Notes under the pieces: generated by a model
Told to the model about the DNA's origin: nothing
Database searches by the model: none
What the model saw: only the letters and a program-made list of their open reading frames with translations
Source: Acidimicrobiales bacterium
GTDB taxonomy: Bacteria > Actinomycetota > Acidimicrobiia > Acidimicrobiales > SHLQ01
Reading direction: 5' to 3'
Length of the DNA stretch: 64,000 nucleotides
NCBI GenBank assembly: GCA_020629635.1
Contig: JAHDCX010000007.1
Location: 114,532 to 178,531 of the forward strand
Shown here: one piece after another, positions 50,082 to 56,477 of the stretch
Position numbering within the stretch: position 1 is the stretch's first letter
Layout of the letters: every line of letters starts with the position of its first letter
Program-made: the position numbers and the translations under genes

Positions 50082-51394
50082 CAGATGCTCCTCGCATATT
50101 CGACGACGGCGGCGATCTGTTCCTCGGTGAGCGACGGAGGCCAGTTCACGGCTTCCTTCTCGCCGGTTTCTTCGTTCACCACGAAGACGTCTTCGTCGAG
50201 CCGGTTCGAGAATCCGGGCATCTGGCCGCCACCCTGGCCCGACACGCCGTAGCGGACGCCATCTTCGGAGCCCTTGCGAATGAAATCGATGTGGTTGTCG
50301 ACGTTCGGGAACTGTGCCACCTCGGCGCCGCCCGTGATGTTCGGGCCGAACCAGCCACCGCCCTGGACGTAGCCCGGCTCGCCGTCGACCTCATTGAGCG
50401 GGTTGCCGGCGATGTCGAGATCGTTGGCGCCGTCGTACGACCAGCCGTTGGTGTGGCAGCGTGCGCAACCGTAGGCGCCCGCGTCGGCCCGGTTGGTGAA
50501 GAGAAGCCGGCCGTAGGTGAGGTACTCCTCGTGGTCCGGATCGGAGATCTCGTCGAGCCACGCTCGCATCTCGTCGTTCGGGAAGGTCTCGCCGATCTTG
50601 GCCTGGACGGCGCCAAGTTCGCTCTGGGCGTCCTCGATCAGGCTCGAGATGCCGGTCTGGTTGGCGCGGGCGACGGCAAAGTGGGCATCGCGCAGCTCAG
50701 CGGACAGCTCCGGATCACGGGCCACCCATTCGAGCCGGGCACCTTCGACCAAGCCGTCTTCGACCGCAGCCTGCACGGCGTCGGCGTCCTTCTGGACGGA
50801 TCGCAGGTACACGATGATGATCTCAAGCTGCTGGGCGGTCAGCGGGCCACCGCCGGGGGCGCCCCACGCCGGCATGACCCCGTTGCGTCCGAAGTTGAGG
50901 GTGTACGTGACTTCTTCTTCGGTGAAGCGCGTGAGCACCGACGTGAGCGATGGGGCGACCCAATCGACTGACGCCACGAACTCGCCAGTTCCCTGCTCGG
51001 TGATCGCAAAGGAGGCGATGCCACCGGCGCCGCCGCCACCATGGCACGCAGAGCAGTTCTCTTCATACGCCTCCGCGCCACGTTCGGTCCACAGCTCGAG
51101 GGTGTTGTCCACCAGGCCCTCGTGGCGGCCGGGCTCGCCGAGCCAGTAGAGCGGGAGGGCGATTCCGATCACGCCGAGCAGGAACAGACCCGACAGCAGG
51201 CTCTGGTCGAGCTTGCGGGTTTCGAGGATGTCGTCGTCGAAGTACGGCTTGCGGTTGGCCGCCAGTTCGATCTCGCTACCGCCCTCTTTACGACCTTCGA
51301 GGAGGTTGAAGAAGAGGTAGACGAGGAAGCCAACAATGACGATGGCGAAGATGACGATGCCGACATTCCGGGCGGCAGTTTGGGCGAGGATCAT
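50081..51394 (-). CDS. membrane-anchored di-haem cytochrome c of the bc complex
   Basis: 437 residues. Two membrane spans (about 10-32 and 66-84), then two c-type haem sites: CSACH at Cys114-His118 and CARCH at Cys310-His314, with candidate Met axial ligands in VMPAWG and QMPGF. This is the c-type electron acceptor placed after the Rieske gene, as in actinobacterial QcrC but with a different layout. ATG 51394 chosen (GTG three bases earlier possible). An 89-base gap with a small hairpin separates it from the Rieske gene. Confidence 0.9.
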   Translation of the reverse strand: MILAQTAARNVGIVIFAIVIVGFLVYLFFNLLEGRKEGGSEIELAANRKPYFDDDILETRKLDQSLLSGLFLLGVIGIALPLYWLGEPGRHEGLVDNTLELWTERGAEAYEENCSACHGGGGAGGIASFAITEQGTGEFVASVDWVAPSLTSVLTRFTEEEVTYTLNFGRNGVMPAWGAPGGGPLTAQQLEIIIVYLRSVQKDADAVQAAVEDGLVEGARLEWVARDPELSAELRDAHFAVARANQTGISSLIEDAQSELGAVQAKIGETFPNDEMRAWLDEISDPDHEEYLTYGRLLFTNRADAGAYGCARCHTNGWSYDGANDLDIAGNPLNEVDGEPGYVQGGGWFGPNITGGAEVAQFPNVDNHIDFIRKGSEDGVRYGVSGQGGGQMPGFSNRLDEDVFVVNEETGEKEAVNWPPSLTEEQIAAVVEYARSI

Positions 51395-51486
51395 CACAGT
51401 GTCTGGAATCTAGGTGAGCTGGGTTGTTTCCGGTGCGTTTTGCGCGACGAAACGCGCAGATTTCTTGGTCGTGGAGTGGATTCGGG

Positions 51487-52347
51487 TCAGTGCGAGCTGG
51501 CGCCGAGGCAGCTCGGGCCCTCTCGCTCTTGGCCAGTGGTGTTCACACCAATGGCCGGACCTTCGATGATGTTGCCGGTGTCGACGATCAGGGCGCCGTT
51601 CTCGATGGCCATGCCGAAGTAGTCCATGCCTCGCGGCGCCGGACCACCACGCTTCTCGCCGACCTGGTTGTAGAACGAACCGTGACACGGGCATTCGAAG
51701 AACTGCGAGCTGCCACATTCGGGGACTCGACAGCCGAGGTGCGGGCACTTCTGGAAGAGCGCCTTGAAGCCAGCCTCGATGCCGGGCCACGCGGAGCCCG
51801 AGCCGTAGACGGCGTTCGCCTTCTCGAGCGCGCCCGTCGGGAACTCGGTCACCCACATACGACCTTCGGGCTTGTAGAGAAACCCTCCGCCCGCTTGGAT
51901 CTGGGCCCGAACTTCGTTGAGCTCTCCGACGCGGATGCGGGAACCGAAGCCCTCCGATGCGCCCGGCCACAGCTGGGCGATGACGGCGAGGCCGAATGCC
52001 GACAGGTTGAAGCCGAACAGGGCGATGATCGCCCGGTTGAGGAACTGTCGACGAGCAACCCCGACTTCGGCTGGATCCGGCGCGACCCACGGCTCGAGAT
52101 CGGCTTCGGCAACCGGGACGATGTCACCGCTGCGACGCTCGAGCGCGGCGGCGCGCTCGATCTCCTTGCCCGTGGGCGCCTCCGCCTCGGCGGCACCGAC
52201 GCCAGCCTTGACGCGGGCGCGGTCGGCTCGACGGGTCTCAGCGGAGACCTCGGCGATTGCCGAGTCCGAGTCGCGGCGTCGACTCGCCACGAACAGCAGC
52301 ACGGCCGCGAGCAGGACCAGGCCGATGATTGCAAGAACGATTTCCAT
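51487..52347 (-). CDS. Rieske [2Fe-2S] protein of the bc complex
   Basis: 286 residues. Box I CPHLGC (Cys201, His203, Cys206) and box II CPCHGS (Cys219, Cys221, His222): ligands Cys201, His203, Cys219 and His222, disulfide Cys206-Cys221. The N-terminal span (residues 3-21) is followed by a charged linker and a second hydrophobic segment (104-127) after ARRQFLNR. Two membrane segments are more than the single anchor of typical Rieske proteins, though actinobacterial ones often have three. It oxidises quinol together with cytochrome b. Confidence 0.94.
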   Translation of the reverse strand: MEIVLAIIGLVLLAAVLLFVASRRRDSDSAIAEVSAETRRADRARVKAGVGAAEAEAPTGKEIERAAALERRSGDIVPVAEADLEPWVAPDPAEVGVARRQFLNRAIIALFGFNLSAFGLAVIAQLWPGASEGFGSRIRVGELNEVRAQIQAGGGFLYKPEGRMWVTEFPTGALEKANAVYGSGSAWPGIEAGFKALFQKCPHLGCRVPECGSSQFFECPCHGSFYNQVGEKRGGPAPRGMDYFGMAIENGALIVDTGNIIEGPAIGVNTTGQEREGPSCLGASSH

Positions 52348-52358
52348 GGATTGTCTCC

Positions 52359-53141
52359 TTAGAACTCGAAGAACAGGCCGTCAGACCACGGCATGATGAA
52401 GTTGAACCCGGGGCCCCGGAAGAAGGACCCGATCATGGTGAGCACCGCCCAGTACATGAGGTGCACCGTCTGCAACGAGATGGCGAACTTGCGATCTTCC
52501 GGCTTCATCGACGGGTTTCGATCGATGTAAGGCGCAAGGATCAACAAGAAGAGCCCGATCCCGGGGATGGTCACGCCAGCGACCATCGGATGGAACATGG
52601 TGAGCAGCTCCTGAAGCCCGAGGAAGTACCACGGTGCCTTGGAGGGGTTCGGGGTCTCGTTGAAGTTGGCCAACTCGAGCAGCGGCGCATTCACGAAGAA
52701 CGAGAAGATCAACAAGAACGCCGTCACGAACAGGGCGCACACGAACTCGACGATCAGCAGGTGCGGCCACGTGTGGACCTTGTCCTGTGGGACGGCCTTG
52801 ACGTCCTGGATCGAACCCGACTTGACCACCGTCAGGAGGCGCTGGGTGTGACCGCCGGGGCCGGTCGCCGCAGGTGCGGCCGGGGCTGCCGCAACTGCTG
52901 TTGCCACGCCACCACCGGCGGCGGCCGCGGCGGGCGCAGCCGCTTCGACCGCTCCCCCGTCGGACTTGGCCTTGGCCGCACGCGAGCGCTCGAGCAGGTG
53001 CGCGGGGATCTTCGACGCGGCTTCGCTCTGCGGGGCGTCGTCCGCCGCGGGAGCAGCATCGGCGGCCGGCTCAGCGGCGGCCGATGCCTTCGCCCGAGCC
53101 TCCTCGGCACGCTTGCGGAGATGTTCTGGGATTTCTGTCAT
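52359..53141 (-). CDS. cytochrome b C-terminal subunit (subunit IV-like)
   Basis: 260 residues. Residues 1-100 form an Ala/Pro-rich soluble extension containing two copies of an IPxHLxxR motif (residues 4-11 and 45-53). The membrane part carries the Qo-site motif as APWY (169-172, in NPSKAPWYFLGLQELL) in place of the classical PEWY. Three spans, as in subunit IV. With the preceding gene it makes a split cytochrome b. The start lies 31 bases past the cytochrome b6-like gene. Confidence 0.92.
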   Translation of the reverse strand: MTEIPEHLRKRAEEARAKASAAAEPAADAAPAADDAPQSEAASKIPAHLLERSRAAKAKSDGGAVEAAAPAAAAAGGGVATAVAAAPAAPAATGPGGHTQRLLTVVKSGSIQDVKAVPQDKVHTWPHLLIVEFVCALFVTAFLLIFSFFVNAPLLELANFNETPNPSKAPWYFLGLQELLTMFHPMVAGVTIPGIGLFLLILAPYIDRNPSMKPEDRKFAISLQTVHLMYWAVLTMIGSFFRGPGFNFIMPWSDGLFFEF

Positions 53142-53172
53142 GTCCGTACTTCCCCTTCTCTCTCTACTCGAT

Positions 53173-53961
53173 CTACAACGGTCCGGAGATGCCGCCGTCC
53201 TTGCGGACTCTCCAGAAGTGAATGGCCATGAAGATGACGGTCACGAATGGCAGGAACAAGACGTGGAGCACGTACCACCGAAGCAGCGTGTCGGTGCCGA
53301 TCTCGACGCCTCCGAGCAACACGAATCGCACCTGCTGACCGAAGACCGGTGTGTAGCCCATCATGTTGGTACCCACGGTCACGGCCCACAGCGCGAGCTG
53401 ATCCCACGGCAGCAGATAGCCGGTGAACGACAGCAGCAGCGTGAACTGCAGCAACATCACGCCGATCACCCAGTTGAACTCCCGGGGCGCTTTGTACGCC
53501 CCGTGATAGAAGACCCGGGCCATGTGCAAGAACACGGACAACACCATGAGGTGCGCGGCCCACCGGTGCATGTTGCGGATGAGCAGGCCGAAAGTGACGG
53601 CGCTCTGGAGCTGGAAGATGTCGTCCCAGGCCTGGGCGGCGGTCGGCCGGTAGAAGAACATCAAGAAGATGCCGGTCACCGTGAGCACGATGAACGTGAA
53701 GAAGCTGATGCCACCGAGGCACAGCGTGTAACTGACCTTGACCGCGTGACGCTTCACCTTGACGGGGTGCAGGTGGTACAGCACCGAGTTCATGATCACG
53801 TATGAGCGGTTACGAGGGCTGTCGGTGTAGCCCTTCCGGAAGATCGAACCGGGACGGAAGATCGAGCTCCAGGCCTGCGAGCCCTGCGTCTGATCGACGA
53901 GCTTGGAGGTCTGCTGCTGGATCTGTGCCGAAATCGGAAGCTTGTTGTCGTCCTTGGCCAC
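53173..53961 (-). CDS. cytochrome b6-like N-terminal cytochrome b
   Basis: 262 residues, GTG start, four spans. Haem bL/bH histidines His132, His146, His233 and His248 have the b6 spacing of 14 and 15. Cys81 in the CLGGI motif aligns with the cytochrome b6 Cys35 that binds haem ci. The ending RKDGGISGPL also matches cytochrome b6. A split b6/IV arrangement differs from the fused QcrB of mycobacteria and streptomycetes. Confidence 0.94.
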   Translation of the reverse strand: MAKDDNKLPISAQIQQQTSKLVDQTQGSQAWSSIFRPGSIFRKGYTDSPRNRSYVIMNSVLYHLHPVKVKRHAVKVSYTLCLGGISFFTFIVLTVTGIFLMFFYRPTAAQAWDDIFQLQSAVTFGLLIRNMHRWAAHLMVLSVFLHMARVFYHGAYKAPREFNWVIGVMLLQFTLLLSFTGYLLPWDQLALWAVTVGTNMMGYTPVFGQQVRFVLLGGVEIGTDTLLRWYVLHVLFLPFVTVIFMAIHFWRVRKDGGISGPL

Positions 53962-53987
53962 GAGGTGTCCGTCTCCTTGTCGCCGGC

Positions 53988-54404
53988 TCAGCCGAGCCGC
54001 ATGCCATAGCCGTAGCCATGGGTGTTGGTCCGTTGGTGGTAGTCGCCGTTGGGATCGGGATCACCGATCTTGCCGAGGATGATGACCCCGGTCGGGCAGC
54101 GGTCAACGCAGAGTGCGCAGCGAGTGCACACGTCGTCGTCGATCGTGAAGATCACGTTGTCGCTCGGGTCGAGCCCGGGCTGTTCGGTGCCGACGGCTTC
54201 GTCGATCGCGTCGGGCGACACCATGTGGATGCACTTCCACGGGCAGATGTCGACGCAGCCCTCGCACATGATGCACTCGGACTGATCGATGTGGATGAAC
54301 TGCTTGGGCTTGACCGCAGCCGAGAGCCAGGCCGCGTCGACCTCTTGCAGGACGTAATCGTCCCGGAACTCCGGCATCGGGGGGTTGGCGTCGGTGACCG
54401 ACAT
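53988..54404 (-). CDS. 2x[4Fe-4S] ferredoxin in the bc operon
   Basis: 138 residues. Cluster cysteines 44, 47, 50, 54 and 93, 96, 99, 103 (CIMCEGCVDICP; CTRCALCVDRCP), an extra Cys58, and a 35-residue loop between the clusters. The Tyr/Gly-rich end is HGYGYGMRLG. It has no membrane span. Its place between a membrane protein (one-base overlap) and cytochrome b suggests a soluble partner of the bc complex or of complex I. The role is inferred from position. Confidence 0.9.
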   Translation of the reverse strand: MSVTDANPPMPEFRDDYVLQEVDAAWLSAAVKPKQFIHIDQSECIMCEGCVDICPWKCIHMVSPDAIDEAVGTEQPGLDPSDNVIFTIDDDVCTRCALCVDRCPTGVIILGKIGDPDPNGDYHQRTNTHGYGYGMRLG

Positions 54405-54859
54405 CAGCGGGCGCCCTCACGCACGAGCGGACGACCGAACTCCGACGGCTCTTCGGTCGCCTTGACCTTGTCGTCGGCACGTGCCGCACGGCTCTGCCAG
54501 TGGTTCCAGTACCAGATGTTTGCGCCGAGGACGATCGTGTAGATGATCACGGCGATGATGTCTCGCAGGTGGAGATAGGTGACGTTGAAGGGGAACCAGC
54601 CACCGTTGGCCTGCGACCGCAGCAGTCCGCCGGCTTCGAAGAAGCGGTCGGGGCGCCACTGCAGGCCCTTGTCCGCCCACTCGAGCCAGTAATGCGGGAG
54701 CACGCCGTAGACCCAGAAGAACACGGCGAACACGTAGGTCGAGGTCAGCATCGCCTCTCCCCACGTCATCTTCTTGTCGACGGGGACCCGCGCGGCGTAC
54801 ACGTGATACACGGCGAGCATGGCGACCGTGACGACGATCGAAACGATGAACTCAACCAT
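54404..54859 (-). CDS. unrecognised membrane protein, first gene of the bc-nuo operon
   Basis: 151 residues. Three hydrophobic segments (about 3-21, 38-55, 99-117) with a tryptophan-rich middle part (YWLEWADKGLQWRPDRFF) and a charged tail. GGGAGGA lies ten bases ahead of the ATG. No cofactor motif. One-base overlap with the ferredoxin gene. Possibly a small subunit of the b6-like complex; no family recognised. Confidence 0.75.
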   Translation of the reverse strand: MVEFIVSIVVTVAMLAVYHVYAARVPVDKKMTWGEAMLTSTYVFAVFFWVYGVLPHYWLEWADKGLQWRPDRFFEAGGLLRSQANGGWFPFNVTYLHLRDIIAVIIYTIVLGANIWYWNHWQSRAARADDKVKATEEPSEFGRPLVREGAR

Positions 54860-55138
54860 GGATGTCGTGTCCTCCCTGTCAAGCGCTCGTGAAAGTTCTC
54901 ACAAGTGTATGCGGCCCACACCGAGTTGCAGGACCCGACCGTGGTTTATCACGCGTCGAGACCGTTCACTCCAATCGGCTGGACGTGACAAGTTTGTACC
55001 CTCCCGGGGGCGCGATGGTGCACCGTGCGAGTGGTTATCGCCACGAGTCCGCTCCTACGCTGGTCCGACGAATACACTCACGTACCGCATCCTGTGGGCC
55101 GATCAACGCGGTCGGCATCCAGACACGACGAGGACCCC
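54860..55138. other. divergent promoter region between the bc-nuo operon and cytochrome c
   Basis: 279 bases without a gene. On the minus strand CTGCAA, 16 bases, TACACT stands some 60 bases ahead of the first gene; on the plus strand another TACACT lies about 60 bases ahead of the cytochrome c GTG. Both are weak matches. Expected to hold the promoters of both transcripts. No clear operator palindrome seen. Confidence 0.4.
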
Positions 55139-55984
55139 GTGACCGAGATCCCCGAACATCTGCTCAAGCGCTCCAAAGAACGCAAGGCCGCGCTCTCCGG
55201 CGAGCCGGCACCCGCCGAGGCATCATCCGCCGCGGGAACCGAGATCGAGCAGGCTGCTGCCGCAACGCCTGCACCGGCAAGTGCGCCGGTCCCCGACGTC
55301 GCCCCGGCCGAGGCCGAGGTCATCGAAGCAACGCCAGTCGCCCCGTACGTGGAGGCGGCCAACACCCGCAAGAAGATGCCGTACTGGATCGTGCCGGTCC
55401 TTCTGGCGCTCCCCGTCTGGGGCGCGATGTACGTCGGCACCCTCGAGCGTGTCCCCCAGGGCCTCACGGGCCTGCTCGGCGAGGGCGAGCATCTGTATGT
55501 GGAGACCGGATGCTCCGGCTGTCACGGCGCCGAAGGTGGCGGCGGCATCGGCCCGGCATTCGCCGACGGCGAAGTGCACGTGTCCTTCACGTCGCTCGAA
55601 GATCAGATCGTGTGGATCGCCAAGGGTTCGAGCCTTGTCGGCACCGGCAACACCTACACCTCCGCCGATTCGGCCCGCCCCCGCCAGGTTGGGGGCCAGA
55701 TGCCCGGCTACGGCTCCGAAGCCGCCAATCCCCTCGACATCGAGGAGATCATCGCCGTCACCCTGTACGAGCGGACGCAGTTCGAGCCTGGCGATGCCGG
55801 CGAACGGGATCTCCTCCTCGCCGAGCAGCTCAATCTGATGATCGAGACCGGCGAGCTCCAGGAGGCGCTCGCCGCGGACGGCATCGACATCCACGACGAG
55901 TTCGAAGGCGACACGCTCACCGCGGACATCGTCGCCTCGTGGCTCGCTCCGGCCCGCGAAGCTCTGGTCGAAGCCGAAGGCTGA
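55139..55984 (+). CDS. membrane-anchored mono-haem cytochrome c
   Basis: 281 residues from GTG 55139. N-terminus MTEIPEHLLKRSKERKAAL, very like that of the cytochrome b C-terminal subunit across the divergent promoter. Then an Ala/Pro-rich linker, one membrane span (about 82-100), and haem site CSGCH (Cys125-His129) with a candidate Met ligand in GGQMPGYG. Probably carries electrons between the b6-like complex and a terminal oxidase. The longer in-frame reading upstream is rejected in favour of the shared motif start. Confidence 0.9.
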   Translation: MTEIPEHLLKRSKERKAALSGEPAPAEASSAAGTEIEQAAAATPAPASAPVPDVAPAEAEVIEATPVAPYVEAANTRKKMPYWIVPVLLALPVWGAMYVGTLERVPQGLTGLLGEGEHLYVETGCSGCHGAEGGGGIGPAFADGEVHVSFTSLEDQIVWIAKGSSLVGTGNTYTSADSARPRQVGGQMPGYGSEAANPLDIEEIIAVTLYERTQFEPGDAGERDLLLAEQLNLMIETGELQEALAADGIDIHDEFEGDTLTADIVASWLAPAREALVEAEG

Positions 55985-55992
55985 TCAGCATC

Positions 55993-56421
55993 GTGGCTTC
56001 TGTGGTCCGCCAGCCCCGCGTGGCGGGGCTGAGCGTCCACAGAAACCGATACCTGCCGGCGGCAGCGCTCGCCGGTGCATGTGTCGTCGCTGGGTACACA
56101 CCCGCCGGCGAGAACGGCGGCCCGACATTGTGTCCCTACCGCGTGTTCTCCGGTGGGGCGTGGTGTCCCGGCTGCGGAGCAACGCGCGCCGTCGGGTCGA
56201 CGGTCCGCGGGGACCTCGGTGCGGCGTTCCACCTCAACCCGTGGGCGGTGCTGATCCTCGTGCAGGTCACGGCAGGTATTGCCTGGTTCACGCGGGCGCC
56301 CGACGCGGCGTCGGCCTGGTGGAACCAGCGCGCCAACCTCGTGCTCGGGGCGAACGTGTTTGTCGGGCTCTCGTTGTGGATCGCCCGCATGTCGATGGGC
56401 GTGATTCCCCACCCCTTCTGA
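55993..56421 (+). CDS. DUF2752 family protein
   Basis: 142 residues from GTG 55993 (GTG 56002 and 56020 also in frame). The DUF2752 signature is LCPYRVFSGGAWCPGCGATR followed by AFHLNPWAV; two or three membrane spans. Function of the family is unknown. All possible starts lie in or next to a 45-bp palindrome, so the palindrome supplies the N-terminal codons; a second copy begins four bases after the stop. It starts eight bases after the cytochrome c stop. Confidence 0.8.
   Translation: MASVVRQPRVAGLSVHRNRYLPAAALAGACVVAGYTPAGENGGPTLCPYRVFSGGAWCPGCGATRAVGSTVRGDLGAAFHLNPWAVLILVQVTAGIAWFTRAPDAASAWWNQRANLVLGANVFVGLSLWIARMSMGVIPHPF
55999..56043. repeat. 45-bp palindromic element, copy 2
   Basis: Arms TCTGTGGTC and GTCCACAGA (one mismatch), inner stem AGCCCCGC/GCGGGGCT with loop GTG. 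It begins 14 bases after the cytochrome c stop and overlaps the proposed start of the DUF2752 gene. Confidence 0.85.
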
Positions 56422-56425
56422 CCAA

Positions 56426-56470
56426 TCTGTGGACTGCCGGCCCCGCTCCGCGGGGCTGAGCGTCCACAGA
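56426..56470. repeat. 45-bp palindromic element, copy 3
   Basis: Arms TCTGTGGAC and GTCCACAGA, perfect; inner GGCCCCGC/GCGGGGCT around TCC. It fills the convergent space between the DUF2752 stop (56421) and the peptidase stop (56478) and could act as a terminator for both. Confidence 0.85.
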
Positions 56471-56477
56471 AGCCAGG

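Noticed and set aside
54862..55990. Upstream part of a 519-codon plus frame ending in the DUF2752 gene
   Set aside because: It runs out of frame through the cytochrome c gene, is Arg/Pro-rich, and only its end matches a family.
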